From positions 2,604,001-2,668,000 of the forward strand of contig NZ_CP064782.1 in the NCBI RefSeq assembly GCF_018905915.1: 64,000 nt of DNA, given 5' to 3'. This DNA comes from Azospira inquinata. Its GTDB lineage: Bacteria > Pseudomonadota > Gammaproteobacteria > Burkholderiales > Rhodocyclaceae. This document shows, in pieces, positions 25,219 to 35,272 of this stretch. The translations under genes and the position numbers were made by a program. The first letter of the stretch is position 1; the number at the start of each line of letters is the position of its first letter. A model generated the notes under the pieces. The model did no database searches. It was not told the origin of the DNA and was given only the letters and a program-made list of their open reading frames with translations.

Positions 25219-26838
25219 TTAGACCTTAAAGCGGCTCACCGTGCCTTGCAGGCTGTCCGCCAATTTTTCCAGGGATTGGGCCGCATCCGCCGTTTTTTCC
25301 ACGGCCACGTTGTTGTCCTGGGCCATGCCGGCGATGGCTTCGATGCTCTGGGCCACCTCGTTGCTGACCCGGCGCTGTTCGTCCGTGGCCCCGGCGATGG
25401 CGTTCAGGCCTTGACCCACCTCGGTGACCGAGCCGTTGGCCGACTGGAGAATGTCCGCCACGCTGGAAACGGAGCTTTGGCTGGAGGCCAGGTGTCCCAG
25501 GCCGTCTTCGATGGATTTGCGCACGGACACGGACTGGGCCGAGAGGTTTTCCGTAATGGCGTCGATTTCGCTGGCGGAGCGGGAAGATTTTTCCGCCAGT
25601 TTGCGCACCTCATCCGCCACCACCGCGAAGCCCCGGCCCTGTTCCCCGGCCCGGGCCGCCTCAATGGCCGCGTTCAGGGCCAGCAAGTTGGTCTGTTCGG
25701 CGATGTCCTTCACTTCCTGGGTCATCTTGTTGATGGCTTCCGTGTTGCGCACGAATTCATTGATGGAGTCGGCCATGGCTTTGACCGTGTGCTCCACGTT
25801 GTGCATTTCATCCAGAAGTTGGGCCAGGCTCTTGTTGCCCTCGTTGGAGCGCTCCAGACTTTCCTGGGATTTTTGCTGAACCAGTTCGGCGCTTTGGGAA
25901 ATGGAGGCGATGCTGGACACCATTTCTTCCACGGCGGAAGCGGCTTGCAGGGATTTTTCGTTCTGCTGGTGGGAACCGTCCGCCACCCGGGAAGCGTTCT
26001 GGGACAGTTCGTGGGACTTATCCAACACCTCGGTGGCCGAATTGCTCACCTGGCGCACCAGGCCGGCGAAGTTTTCCATGACCTTGTTGAAGACGCTGGC
26101 GGCCTGCCCCACTTCGTCCTGACCTTTGACGGCCAGGCGCCGGGTCAGATCCCCGTCGCCGCTGGCCACGTCCCGCAGGCCCTCGGTGAGCTGCTCCAGG
26201 GGCTTGGTGACAAAGTGGCGGATGAACAGGTAGATCATGGCCAGGAGCAACAGACTGGCGGCGAAGGCGGCAATGGTGATTTTCAGGCGGAAGGCGCTCA
26301 CTTCCTCATTCACCTTATCCAGGGACACCTTCATGCTTACTACCCCCAACACCGAACCTTCCGGCGCCTGGTGGCACATGATGCAGTTTTTGCCCAGGTA
26401 ATTGGTGGAGGCCAGGGTGGGATTGACTACATGGAGGTAGCGATTGCCGTCGCTTTCCTCCACGGCGGCAAAGGGCTTGCCGGTCTGCATCACCTGACGC
26501 TCAATGGCGTCCATGGGCCGGGTGTCTTTCTTGTCCGGGCCGAAGACCTTGATCACCGCATCCCCACGGATGACGTGGAGATCCTTGATCACCGAGAGCT
26601 GTTTAATCTGGTCCAGGAACACTTCCCGCTGGCCCACCGTGCCCGTGATCATCATGCCGGTGAGACCGGCCATGGTCATTTCGTGGATGCTGCGGGAGAA
26701 GTCCATGGCCTGATTGGTGACGGTGTCCCGATTGACGTCCGTTTCCCAAATGATCATGGTCGTCCAGACGGCCACCAGAACCAGCCAGATGGCTGCGGTC
26801 AAGCGAATCCAAATTTTCATATCGGCGATGCGAGCCAT
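25219..26838 (-). CDS. Methyl-accepting chemotaxis protein with c-type haem motif
   Basis: 539 residues. Membrane helices at about 8-31 and 186-206 enclose a periplasmic sensor of about 150 residues that contains CIMCH at 152-156, a haem-c attachment motif, similar to the Tll0287/DUF3365-type haem domain of some chemoreceptors. A HAMP domain follows (about 207-260), then a long MCP signalling coiled coil with the hairpin tip [40 protein letters not shown] motif (kept in pieces: [18 protein letters not shown]). Predicted to steer the cell by redox state or a haem ligand. Two possible starts, MARIAD and MKIWIRL; the first has GAGAGAGAG before it. Confidence 0.87.
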   Translation of the reverse strand: MARIADMKIWIRLTAAIWLVLVAVWTTMIIWETDVNRDTVTNQAMDFSRSIHEMTMAGLTGMMITGTVGQREVFLDQIKQLSVIKDLHVIRGDAVIKVFGPDKKDTRPMDAIERQVMQTGKPFAAVEESDGNRYLHVVNPTLASTNYLGKNCIMCHQAPEGSVLGVVSMKVSLDKVNEEVSAFRLKITIAAFAASLLLLAMIYLFIRHFVTKPLEQLTEGLRDVASGDGDLTRRLAVKGQDEVGQAASVFNKVMENFAGLVRQVSNSATEVLDKSHELSQNASRVADGSHQQNEKSLQAASAVEEMVSSIASISQSAELVQQKSQESLERSNEGNKSLAQLLDEMHNVEHTVKAMADSINEFVRNTEAINKMTQEVKDIAEQTNLLALNAAIEAARAGEQGRGFAVVADEVRKLAEKSSRSASEIDAITENLSAQSVSVRKSIEDGLGHLASSQSSVSSVADILQSANGSVTEVGQGLNAIAGATDEQRRVSNEVAQSIEAIAGMAQDNNVAVEKTADAAQSLEKLADSLQGTVSRFKV

Positions 26839-26893
26839 GCTCTCTCTCGGTGCAGCATTTAGGGTTTGTAGGAATAAGCTTATCTGACGAAAG

Positions 26894-27952
26894 TCATGCG
26901 GCCAAGTCTAGCTGTTGCATTGTGCCAGCCTTACCGTCCTCCTGCAAAAACAGACCGGTGTTGCGGACCTGTGCCAGTAACTGATTTTGCTCATCTTTTA
27001 TGGCAAAGGGAGTGGGGGAAGCGGCCAGACTCAGGGCGCCGATGCCCAGATCGTGGAGGCTGCGCAACTGATCCTGTCCCTGGGCGTTCTTACTCAGCAC
27101 CTGGAGTTGGGAGAAAACCCGGTCCCCCGCGTCGATCCAACCATTGTGGTCCTCGTCATAGGCGGCCAGCTCCCCGTAACCGTTGCCGCTGGAGGGGCCA
27201 AACAACTCGCTGCCGTTGTCGATTTTGCCGTTGCCGTTCTTATCCAGCACCAGAAAGCCGCTGCCCCCGGTGGCGAAGGCCATATTTTCCTGCTGGCCAT
27301 CGTTGTTCAGATCGAACTGGAACTTCTGGTTAGTGAGTTCTGCGGCGCTGCCGCCGAAATTGAGCACCAGGGGGTCCTGGGTGGCCAGCCTGTCCCCCGC
27401 CTGGATATGGACCTGGCTGGTTTCCTGATAGCTGTACTGCATTTGCAGGGAAAGATCGAAGTGAATTTCCTGGCCGTCTGCCGTATGCACCACGCCGCTG
27501 GCGGCCCAATCGGTCTGTTCCCTTTCCGTGTAGCTTTCCAGATACTGGTAATCCAGGCCGTAACCAGCGGAAGCGGGGGCGGTGGTGGTTGAGGAGCTGG
27601 TTTCCCCCGGGGCTGGCAGGCTGGCATCCTGGCTCGGGGCGGTGAGGTCGGCCAGGGAGAAGAGCTTGGCTTTATGGCCCGTGAGCATTTCCAGCATCAT
27701 CTGAATCAGGGTGAGCTGGAGCTGGTTCCGGTCCGTTAACGGCATATCCCCGGTCTGGGCGGCCAGGCCGGCGGAGGAGAGGGAAACGCTGTCCGTGGGC
27801 AGCACCGCCGCGCCCCTTGCCGGGTTTGCCCCACCCGCCCCGGTGGCGGTGGAAGGCGTGCCGATCTGATAGCGGAGCCGTTCTTCCACCTGCCATTGCT
27901 GGCTGTACCGGTGGGAGGCGGAGAAATTCAGGTTGGCGTCGGCGATTTTCAT
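26894..27952 (-). CDS. Uncharacterised protein with EF-hand-like calcium loops
   Basis: 352 residues, no signal peptide. Central region rich in Asp/Asn loops typical of calcium-binding repeats ([27 protein letters not shown]) around [20 protein letters not shown]. The N-terminal part has a short basic region and a linker of Ala/Ser/Thr; the C-terminus ends near [16 protein letters not shown]. Start ATG 27952 has an AAGGA site. Not recognised as a named family; such proteins are often exported by type I secretion or surface-attached, but no secretion signal can be demonstrated here. It follows the chemoreceptor gene on the minus strand. Confidence 0.65.
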   Translation of the reverse strand: MKIADANLNFSASHRYSQQWQVEERLRYQIGTPSTATGAGGANPARGAAVLPTDSVSLSSAGLAAQTGDMPLTDRNQLQLTLIQMMLEMLTGHKAKLFSLADLTAPSQDASLPAPGETSSSTTTAPASAGYGLDYQYLESYTEREQTDWAASGVVHTADGQEIHFDLSLQMQYSYQETSQVHIQAGDRLATQDPLVLNFGGSAAELTNQKFQFDLNNDGQQENMAFATGGSGFLVLDKNGNGKIDNGSELFGPSSGNGYGELAAYDEDHNGWIDAGDRVFSQLQVLSKNAQGQDQLRSLHDLGIGALSLAASPTPFAIKDEQNQLLAQVRNTGLFLQEDGKAGTMQQLDLAA

Positions 27953-28086
27953 GGCGGTCCTTCGGCGAACGGTGATGGCGCGGAGCACCGGATCGATGTC
28001 CCTGCCATGCTTATCGGCCTGGGCCGAGGATTATTGAGGCGAGGCCCTAAATATCCTTGCCCGATTTGATCCGGGCCCGCCCGGGA

Positions 28087-28524
28087 TCAGAGGTGGCCGT
28101 TGGTCCAGGCGACGATGCCCGCCGTATCCAGGGCGCCGGCCTGGCGGGCGATTTCCCTGCCATTGCGGAACAGCATCAGGGTGGGAATGCTGCGGATACC
28201 CAGGCGGGCCGCCAGGGCCTGGTTGGCCTCCGTATCCACCTTGGCCAGCCGCACCCGGGGCGCCAGACGGGCCACGGCGGCGGCGAAGGCGGGGGCCATC
28301 ATGCGGCAGGGGCCGCACCAGGGGGCCCAGAAATCCACCAGCAGGGGCAGATCATTGTGGGCCAGCTGGCGCTCCAGCCCCGCCTGATCCAGCACCATGG
28401 GCTGGTCCGGAAACAGGGGGGCGTGGCAGCGGCCGCAGCGGGGCGCGCTTTCCAGACGTTCCCTGGCCACCCGGTTCACGGCCAAGCAATGGGGGCAGGG
28501 GAGAAGCAGGGCGTCGGTATCCAT
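28087..28524 (-). CDS. trxC: Thioredoxin 2 (zinc-containing thioredoxin)
   Basis: 145 residues. An N-terminal zinc finger with C10, C13, C30 and C33 (PCPHC ... RCGRC) precedes a thioredoxin domain with the active site WCGPC at 69-73. This combination defines TrxC rather than TrxA. General protein-disulfide reductase; TrxC is linked to oxidative and hypochlorite stress in relatives, and its zinc site is redox sensitive. It lies alone on the minus strand, head to head with the MFS gene across a repeat-rich 370-base region. Confidence 0.9.
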   Translation of the reverse strand: MDTDALLLPCPHCLAVNRVARERLESAPRCGRCHAPLFPDQPMVLDQAGLERQLAHNDLPLLVDFWAPWCGPCRMMAPAFAAAVARLAPRVRLAKVDTEANQALAARLGIRSIPTLMLFRNGREIARQAGALDTAGIVAWTNGHL

Positions 28525-28898
28525 GGGGTGGGGCTTTCAACAAGGGCTTGTGGGGAGGGGCGAATGGGGCCTAGATGGTGGTGGCCGGCGGCTTTTTCAA
28601 GCCGGGGAAAGGCCGGACTCGGGAGCTGCACCGGGGCTGGCTCTGGTGGGGGCTCGGGAGGGATGACTTGGGGGATGGTTTGGGAAGGGGCTGGCCTGGG
28701 GACTCTCGGGCGGATTCTGAAGCAGAACCAGAGGTGATCCCAAGCCCGACCCGACCCAAGCCAAGCCAAGCCAAGCCGACCCAAGCCGACCCAAGCCGAC
28801 CCAAGCCCGCCCAGGCTGGCGCCGGGCGGGCTTCCGGGCTTACAGTTAACCGTTCCCGGCTGCGGCCGGACCTTCCTCCTTTTTCTTTTCGGATTCCC
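28525..28898. other. Intergenic region between trxC and MFS gene; repeats and a long hairpin
   Basis: 374 bases without a supported gene. Contents: GC-rich sequence, the tandem repeat at 28738-28813, and a hairpin AAGCCCGCCC (28803-28812) with GGGCGGGCTT (28824-28833). Open frames run through it on both strands, but they are artefacts of high GC. No clear promoter or operator was seen. Confidence 0.5.
28738..28813 (+). repeat. Short tandem repeat (CCAAG / CCAAGCCGAC units)
   Basis: A run of CCAAG-based units, with three or more copies of a 10-base unit (GACCCAAGCC) at 28780-28805 preceded by shorter CCAAG copies. The repeat overlaps the left arm of the hairpin at 28803. Unit length is not a multiple of three, so copy-number change would shift any frame reading through it. 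No protein support. Confidence 0.7.
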
Positions 28899-30101
28899 AT
28901 GTTTGCTGCCGCCCTGCGCCAGTCCCTGTTGGGGAACGGGGGCCAAGCCTCCCGCCCCATTGTCTGGCTGATCGGATTTTTCGCCTTCCTCAACGTTTAT
29001 TCCATGCAGTCCGTGCTGCCCCTGGTGATGGGGGATTTCCACGCTTCCCCGGTGCAGGCCGGGGCCACCGTGGGCGCCACGGTGCTGGCCGTGGCCCTGG
29101 TGTCCCCCTTCATGGGCATGTTGTCCGACGCCCTGGGGCGGAAGCGCATCCTGTGCATTTCCCTCTTTGCCCTGACCCTGCCCACGGCCCTGATTCCGGC
29201 CATGGGAAGTCTGACCCTGGTGGTGGTGATGCGTTTCCTCCAGGGCTTGGCCATTCCGGGCATTGTGGTGGTGCTCATGGCCTATATTGCGGAGGAATTC
29301 CGCTCCGGCGGGGTGGCCCGGATGACCACCGCCTATGTGGGGGGCACGGTCATGGGAGGCTTTTGTGGCCGTTTCATCACCGGCCATGCGGGCCATCTGC
29401 TGGGCTGGCGGGGGGCCTTTGTCACCCTGGCGGTGATGAATTTCCTCGGCGCCCTGCTGGCCCTGTGGCTCCTGCCGCCGTCCCGGCATTTTGTGGCCAA
29501 CCGGGATGTGGGGGGCGCGTTCCGCACCCTGGGCCACCATCTCCACAATCCCCGCCTCCTGGCCGCCTGCGCCGTGGGCTTTTGCGTGCTCTTTTCCCTG
29601 GTGGGCACCTTTACCTACGTGAATGTGCTCCTGGCCTATCCCCCCTTTAACCTTTCCGCCGCCGGGCTGGCCAATGTGTTCTGCGTCTATCTGGTGGGGG
29701 TGGTGGTGACCCCCATGGCCGGCAAGGTGATTGTGCGCATCGGCTTCCTCCGTTCCCTGCTGGGAGCCTTGAGCCTGTCTGCCGCCGGGCTGGCCCTGAC
29801 CCTGCTACCGTCCCTGGGGACGGTGATTGTGGGGCTGGCCATCTGCTCTTCCGGGGTTTTTATCTGCCAGTCCGCCACCATCAGCTTTATTGCCGACAGC
29901 GTCAGCGAAGGCCGTTCCCTGGCCACGGGCCTGTACAACATGTCCTATTACGCCGGCGGCGCGGTGGGGGCCTGGTTGGCCGGTCTGGCCTTTGAAGCCT
30001 GGGGCTGGAGCGGCTCTGTGCTATCCATCTTTGTGGTCCAGCTGGTGGCCGGGGGCATTGCCTGGCAGGGCTGGCGGCGGCCGAAAACGGTCCAGGCCTA
30101 A
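28899..30101 (+). CDS. Major facilitator superfamily transporter
   Basis: 400 residues with about 12 membrane helices. The loop 2-3 signature is visible as FMGMLSDALGRKRIL (GxLaDrxGrkr-type), with the fourth-helix motif FLQGLAIPGIVVVLMAYIAEE. Resembles bacterial multidrug or AraJ/YnfM-like exporters. Start at MFAAALRQSLLGNGG; ribosome site weak. It stands alone with a terminator-like hairpin far upstream. Substrate not predictable. Confidence 0.85.
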   Translation: MFAAALRQSLLGNGGQASRPIVWLIGFFAFLNVYSMQSVLPLVMGDFHASPVQAGATVGATVLAVALVSPFMGMLSDALGRKRILCISLFALTLPTALIPAMGSLTLVVVMRFLQGLAIPGIVVVLMAYIAEEFRSGGVARMTTAYVGGTVMGGFCGRFITGHAGHLLGWRGAFVTLAVMNFLGALLALWLLPPSRHFVANRDVGGAFRTLGHHLHNPRLLAACAVGFCVLFSLVGTFTYVNVLLAYPPFNLSAAGLANVFCVYLVGVVVTPMAGKVIVRIGFLRSLLGALSLSAAGLALTLLPSLGTVIVGLAICSSGVFICQSATISFIADSVSEGRSLATGLYNMSYYAGGAVGAWLAGLAFEAWGWSGSVLSIFVVQLVAGGIAWQGWRRPKTVQA

Positions 30102-30204
30102 AGCCCCGTTTTCTCCCGGGCAAGGAGCGAAAAACAGGCTGGAGATGCCCGAGGGACGGGGGCCTCTCCTCTCGGGTATATGGGGAGCGGCTCGGGGCCG
30201 CCCC

Positions 30205-31311
30205 CTAGTGGGGAGCCCCTTGCAGCTTGGCCCGCAGGGCGGTGGCCGCCAGGGTGTCCTGATTCGGGGCGGGGCGGCTCGACCAGCCCTGGAGATGTTC
30301 CAGCACTAGGGCCCCCAGGGCGGCGATCCAATCCGGCCGTTCATTGAGGCAGGGAATGTAGTGGAAGGTCTTGCCCCCGGCGGCCAGGAAGGTGGCCTTG
30401 CCCTCCATGCCAATTTCTTCCAGGGTTTCCAGACAGTCGGAGACAAAGCCGGGGCAGATCACATCCACCCGCTCCACCTTGGCCTGGGCCAGTTTTTCCA
30501 GGGTCGGGGCCGTGTAGGGCTGGAGCCAGGGCATTTTGCCGAAGCGGGACTGGAAGCAGACCTCTACCTGTTCCGGCGCCAGTTCCAGGCTTTCCCGGAG
30601 CAGGCGGGCGGTTTTCTGGCATTCGCAGTAATAGGGGTCCCCCTGGTCCAGACTGCGCCGGGGCAGGCCGTGAAAACTGATGAGCAGCCGGTAAGAGGGC
30701 CCCGGGCGGCCTTCCTGACTCCAGAAATCCCGAACCTGGGCGGCCAGGGCGCCGAAGTAGGCGGGATGGTCGTGGAAATTCCGGATATAGCGCAGCTCCG
30801 GCAGGTTCCGGGTGCGGAGCAGGGGCTGGAATACCCCATCCAGGGCTGAGCCCGTGGTGCTGGCGGAAAACTGGGGATAGAGGGGCAGAATCAGCAGCCG
30901 GTCGCAGCCCTTGGCCTTAAGCTGGGCCAAGACGTCCCCTACGGCCGGTTGGCCATAGCGCATGGCGTAGGCCACTTCCAGGCCTTCCTGGCCCTGTTCC
31001 CCGAGCCAGCCTTTGAGGAGCTTGGTCTGCTTTTCCGTATGCACCCGCAGGGGGGAACCTTCCGGGGTCCAGACGGCGGCGTATTTGGCGGCGGATTTTT
31101 TCGGCCGGGTGTTGAGAATGATGCCGTTCAGAATCAGCCACCACAGGGCCCGGGGCAGCTCCACCACCCGGGGGTCGGAGAGAAACTGCTTCAGGTAGCG
31201 GCGCAGGGCCGGCGGCGTGGGGGCGTCCGGGGTGCCCAGGTTGAGCAGCAACACCCCGGTGCGGGGGGGCTGGTCGTGGCGATGGGGGGGCTCGGGTAAA
31301 TAGGCGGACAT
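30205..31311 (-). CDS. hemH: Ferrochelatase
   Basis: 368 residues. Inserts Fe2+ into protoporphyrin IX, the last step of haem synthesis. The family signature [18 protein letters not shown] with the catalytic histidine is present, as are [13 protein letters not shown] at the N-terminus and the C-terminal [16 protein letters not shown]. Start MSAYLPEPP at 31311; longer frame upstream is not supported. It follows hrcA by 56 bases on the same strand. Confidence 0.95.
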   Translation of the reverse strand: MSAYLPEPPHRHDQPPRTGVLLLNLGTPDAPTPPALRRYLKQFLSDPRVVELPRALWWLILNGIILNTRPKKSAAKYAAVWTPEGSPLRVHTEKQTKLLKGWLGEQGQEGLEVAYAMRYGQPAVGDVLAQLKAKGCDRLLILPLYPQFSASTTGSALDGVFQPLLRTRNLPELRYIRNFHDHPAYFGALAAQVRDFWSQEGRPGPSYRLLISFHGLPRRSLDQGDPYYCECQKTARLLRESLELAPEQVEVCFQSRFGKMPWLQPYTAPTLEKLAQAKVERVDVICPGFVSDCLETLEEIGMEGKATFLAAGGKTFHYIPCLNERPDWIAALGALVLEHLQGWSSRPAPNQDTLAATALRAKLQGAPH

Positions 31312-31367
31312 GGCAATGGGACTCCAAAAATCCTGGGCGGCAGGGGAGAAACGGGGGGAAAGCCCGG

Positions 31368-32396
31368 CTAGGAGCCGGACTGGTAGGTCAGGGCGCTGGA
31401 GAGCAGCTTGGCGGTGATGTCTACGATGGGAATGACCCGGTCGTAGGCCATGCGGGTGGGGCCGATAACCCCCACGGAGCCGACGATGCGGCCGTTCACC
31501 TCGTAGGGGGCGGTAACCACGCTGCATTCATCCAGGGGGGCCAGACCGGATTCGCCGCCGATGTAGATCTGCACCCCCTCGGCCCGGTTGGAAATATCCA
31601 GAAGCTTGACCAGGCCGGTCTTTTGCTCGAAGAGATCGAAGAGTTCCCGGAGACGGCGCATGTCGGAGGACAGGTCTTCCACATCCAGGAGATTTTTTTC
31701 CCCGCTGATCACGTACTGATCCCGGGGGGCCCCCAGGGCTTCCCCACCTGCTTCCAGGGTGGCGGCCATGAGGGCCTGCATGTCCTGGCGCAGGCGTTGC
31801 AATTCCTCGGACAGACGCTGGCGGATCTGGTCGAAATTGAGACCGGCGAAATTCTGGTTCAGGTAATTGGCTGCCGCCACCAGCTCGGAGGCCTTGTAGG
31901 GCCGATCGGTGAAAAGAATGCGGTTCTGCACGTCCCCATCCGTGGTGACGATGATGAGCAGGGTGCGCTTTTCCGAAAGGCCTAAAAACTCGATCTGGCG
32001 GATTTGGGGGGAAGGGCGCTGGGGCGCCATGACCACCCCGGCAAAATTGGTGAGCCCGGACAGGAGCTGGGAGGCGCTGTTGATCAGCTGCTGGGGCTGG
32101 GCCGGATGGAGGTGGCCTTCAATGGCCAGGATTTGCCGCTCCGCCAGGGGCTGAACGGTGAGCAGGCTGTCCACGAACACCCGGTAGCCCCGGGGGGTGG
32201 GAATGCGTCCGGCGGAGGTATGGGGGCTGGTGATGAAACCCATGTCCTCCAGGTCCGCCATTACATTGCGCACCGTGGCCGGGGACAGGTCCAGGCCGGA
32301 GGCCTTGGACAGGGCCCGGGAGCCCACGGGCTGGCCCTCGATCACGTAGCGTTCGACCAGGGTCTTGAGCAGGATGCGGGCGCGTTTATCAAGCAT
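31368..32396 (-). CDS. hrcA: Heat-inducible transcription repressor HrcA
   Basis: 342 residues. N-terminal winged helix ([41 protein letters not shown]), dimerisation region, and the C-terminal domain ending [20 protein letters not shown]. It normally represses groESL through the CIRCE operator and is stabilised by GroEL. No CIRCE inverted repeat is visible in this window, so its targets are likely elsewhere; the dnaK operon here uses a sigma-32 promoter. Divergent from nadK. Confidence 0.95.
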   Translation of the reverse strand: MLDKRARILLKTLVERYVIEGQPVGSRALSKASGLDLSPATVRNVMADLEDMGFITSPHTSAGRIPTPRGYRVFVDSLLTVQPLAERQILAIEGHLHPAQPQQLINSASQLLSGLTNFAGVVMAPQRPSPQIRQIEFLGLSEKRTLLIIVTTDGDVQNRILFTDRPYKASELVAAANYLNQNFAGLNFDQIRQRLSEELQRLRQDMQALMAATLEAGGEALGAPRDQYVISGEKNLLDVEDLSSDMRRLRELFDLFEQKTGLVKLLDISNRAEGVQIYIGGESGLAPLDECSVVTAPYEVNGRIVGSVGVIGPTRMAYDRVIPIVDITAKLLSSALTYQSGS

Positions 32397-32492
32397 GGCG
32401 GTGATTTTACCCAAATTCTCCCCACTGACCAGTGCCGGTGGGCTGGGGCGGCGGGTCGGCGGCTGGCGGGGTTTTATGGTTTAATTCCCCCC

Positions 32493-33398
32493 ATGCATAA
32501 CTCCCCAACCCGCTCCCCCTCTGCTTTTCGGACCATTGCCCTGATCGGGCGCTACCATAGTCCGGAGGTGGCCGAATCCCTCCGTGCCCTGGGCCGTTTT
32601 CTGAGCCAGCGGGGCGTGGTGATCGTGGTGGAGAGCGATACGGCCCGCAATGTGGGGGGCGATCTGCCCTGGGAAGTGAAGGATTTCCCCGCCATCGGCC
32701 AGGACGCGGATCTGGCCATTGTGCTGGGGGGAGACGGCACCATGCTCAATGCGGCCCGCCAGCTGGCCCCCTTCCGGGTGCCCCTGGTGGGGGTCAATCA
32801 GGGGCGTCTGGGTTTCATGACCGACATCGGCCGCCACGACATGCTGAGCTGCATGGAAGATCTGCTGGAAGGCCGCTTCACCCGGGATGAGCGTCTGGTG
32901 CTGGCCGCCGTGGTGAGCCGGGACGGCAAGGATATCTGCGTCAATCAGGCCTTGAATGACGTGGTGGTGGATAAGGGCGCCATCGGCAAAATGATCGAAT
33001 TCGAGCTCTTCATTGACGGGGAGTTCATCTATCACCTGCGGGCCGACGGCCTCATCGTTTCCACCCCCACGGGCTCCACCGCCTATGCCCTGTCCGCCAA
33101 CGGTCCCATTCTCCATCCCAATCTGGGGGGCATTGCCCTGGTGCCCCTCTGCCCCCACGCCCTGACCAACCGGCCAGTGACCGTTTCCGAGCGCTGCGAC
33201 ATCGAATTGCGCATTACCCATGCCGCTGACGCCCGGGTCCACTTTGACGGCCAGCTCACTTTTGACCTGAAGCGGGGGGATTGCGTCCATATGCGCAAGG
33301 CCGCCCACAGCACCTGCTTCCTCCATCCCCCCGGCTACAGCTATTTCGCCATGCTGCGTCAGAAGTTGCAGTGGAGCGAACGTCCCAAAGGAGTTTGA
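32493..33398 (+). CDS. nadK: NAD kinase
   Basis: 301 residues. The catalytic GGDGTMLN motif, [12 protein letters not shown], and the NAD-binding [17 protein letters not shown] segment are intact. Makes NADP from NAD with ATP. The start ATG 32493 follows the divergent hrcA with about 95 bases between them. The stop lies five bases before recN, whose ribosome site AAAGGAG overlaps the nadK end, so the two are translated from one transcript. Confidence 0.96.
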   Translation: MHNSPTRSPSAFRTIALIGRYHSPEVAESLRALGRFLSQRGVVIVVESDTARNVGGDLPWEVKDFPAIGQDADLAIVLGGDGTMLNAARQLAPFRVPLVGVNQGRLGFMTDIGRHDMLSCMEDLLEGRFTRDERLVLAAVVSRDGKDICVNQALNDVVVDKGAIGKMIEFELFIDGEFIYHLRADGLIVSTPTGSTAYALSANGPILHPNLGGIALVPLCPHALTNRPVTVSERCDIELRITHAADARVHFDGQLTFDLKRGDCVHMRKAAHSTCFLHPPGYSYFAMLRQKLQWSERPKGV

Positions 33399-33403
33399 CC
33401 GCC

Positions 33404-35074
33404 ATGTTGCGCCGCTTGTCCATACGGGATTTTGTGCTGGTGGATCGCCTGGAACTGGAATTCGCCACCGGTTTTGGCGCCCTTACCGGGGAGACCGGCG
33501 CCGGTAAATCCATTCTGGTGGATGCCCTGGCCTTCGTGCTGGGGGAACGGGCGGACAGCGGCCTCCTGCGTAGCGGCGCCGAACGCATGGAAGTGGCCGC
33601 TGAATTCGACGGGGCTGACGGGGGCCATGCCACCGATCTGGCCGCCTGGTTGCGGGACAACGATTTTGCCCCGGCGGATGCGGGGGAACCCCTGCTGCTG
33701 CGCCGGGTGCTGGACGGCAACGGCCGCTCCCGAGCCTACATCAACGGTTCCGCCGCTACCTTGCAGCAACTGCGCCAGGTGGCGGAATGGCTGGTGGATA
33801 TCCACGGCCAGCACGCCCACCAGTCCCTGCTGCGCCATGAGGTGCAGCGCCATCTGGTGGATGCCCACGGGGGGGCCGGGGATCTGGCCCGGCAGGTGGC
33901 CTCGGCCTGGAAAAGCTGGCGGGACGCCCAATCCGCCCTGGAAGCGGCGGCCCGGGGCGGCGAAGCCCTGCGCCGGGAGCGGGAACAGCTGGAATGGCAG
34001 GTGCAGGAACTGGAAGCCCTGGGCTTCAGTCCGGAGGAATGGAGTGAGCTGAACCAGGAACACCGGCGCCTTTCCCATGCCGCTTCCCTGCTGGAGGGGG
34101 CCCAGTTTTCCCTGGGGCTCTTGAGCGAAGGGGAGGAGGCCTGCGAAGCCCGTATCGGCGCCGTGGCCAGCCGTCTGGAAGATTTGAGCGAATACGATCC
34201 GGCCCTGGCCGAGGTGCTGGCCCTGGTCCAGTCCGCCCAGGCGGAACTGGGGGAAGGGGTCTCCGCCCTGCGTCGTTACGGGGATCGGGTGGATTTGGAC
34301 CCCCAACGGCTGCGGGAAGTGGAAGGCCGCCTAGAAGGGGTGATTTCCCTGGCCCGCAAATACCGGGTGACGCCGGAGGGCCTGCCGGATCTGCTGGCGG
34401 AAAGCCAAGCTCGCCTCCAGGCCTTGGGGGACGCGGCCAATCTGGAAGTGCTGGAAAGCCGGGCCCAGGCCGCTGCCGCCCACTACCGGGAACTGGCCCA
34501 GGGGCTTTCCCTGGCCCGGCAGACCGCGGCCCAGGACCTTTCCGCCGCAGTCAGCGCCTCCATGCAGGAGCTGGCCCTGGGGGGCGGACGTTTCCAGGTG
34601 GCCCTGGTGCCCCAGGAAGAAGGCTCGGCCAGCGGCTTGGAGCAGGTGGAATTCCGCATCGCCGGTTTGGCGGGCAACGAGCCCCGGCCCCTGGCCAAGG
34701 TGGCTTCGGGGGGGGAACTGTCCCGCATCAGTCTGGCCATCCAGGTGGTGACCAGCCGTCAGGCCAGCGTTCCCACCCTGATTTTCGACGAAGTGGATGT
34801 AGGTATTGGCGGCGGCGTGGCCGAGGTGGTGGGGCGCCTGCTCCATCGCCTGGGGGAAGAGCGCCAGGTCCTGTGCGTCACCCATCTGCCCCAGGTGGCG
34901 GCTCGGGCCGACTGGCAATGGCAGGTGGCCAAATCCCGTAGCGGGGAAACGGTGACCAGCCGGGTGTCCGTGCTGGATAAATCGGGCCGGGTGGAGGAAA
35001 TCGCCCGTATGTTGGGTGGGGTGGAAATTACCGCCACTACCCGCCGCCACGCCAAGGAATTGCTGGAAGGCTAG
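33404..35074 (+). CDS. recN: DNA repair protein RecN
   Basis: 556 residues, an SMC-like ATPase. Walker A TGETGAGKSILVDAL at the N-terminus, a central coiled coil (about 160-340) and the signature KVASGGELSRISLAI with Walker B LIFDEVDVGIGGG near the C-terminus. Acts in double-strand-break repair with RecA. Starts five bases after nadK. Confidence 0.97.
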   Translation: MLRRLSIRDFVLVDRLELEFATGFGALTGETGAGKSILVDALAFVLGERADSGLLRSGAERMEVAAEFDGADGGHATDLAAWLRDNDFAPADAGEPLLLRRVLDGNGRSRAYINGSAATLQQLRQVAEWLVDIHGQHAHQSLLRHEVQRHLVDAHGGAGDLARQVASAWKSWRDAQSALEAAARGGEALRREREQLEWQVQELEALGFSPEEWSELNQEHRRLSHAASLLEGAQFSLGLLSEGEEACEARIGAVASRLEDLSEYDPALAEVLALVQSAQAELGEGVSALRRYGDRVDLDPQRLREVEGRLEGVISLARKYRVTPEGLPDLLAESQARLQALGDAANLEVLESRAQAAAAHYRELAQGLSLARQTAAQDLSAAVSASMQELALGGGRFQVALVPQEEGSASGLEQVEFRIAGLAGNEPRPLAKVASGGELSRISLAIQVVTSRQASVPTLIFDEVDVGIGGGVAEVVGRLLHRLGEERQVLCVTHLPQVAARADWQWQVAKSRSGETVTSRVSVLDKSGRVEEIARMLGGVEITATTRRHAKELLEG

Positions 35075-35205
35075 GTTTTTCGGCCGGGTCAGGAACGGAC
35101 CTGGGGGGGGCGGAGTGGGGGTGCCCTCCGTCGCTCCGAATCTGTTACCGCGCCTCTCAACGGGCCAGGGTTGCCGCTTTTAATAGCCCATGAGGGGCGA
35201 CCGGC

Positions 35206-35234
35206 TTGGAAAAACTCCGGTCCTTGGCTAGTAT
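35206..35234 (+). promoter_or_regulatory. Sigma-70-like promoter for the SprA-type gene
   Basis: TTGGAA (35206-35211), 17-base spacer, TAGTAT (35229-35234). Start would be about 30 bases before the ATG at 35273. Confidence 0.6.
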
Positions 35235-35272
35235 GAAGCATCCCCCTTTGCTTATTTTCTGGACCTGACGCT

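Noticed and set aside
28738..28813. Possible CRISPR array
   Set aside because: Units are only 5-10 bases with no spacers; it is a simple tandem repeat.
32397..32492. CIRCE operator for HrcA
   Set aside because: No TTAGCACTC/GAGTGCTAA type repeat is seen here or before grpE.
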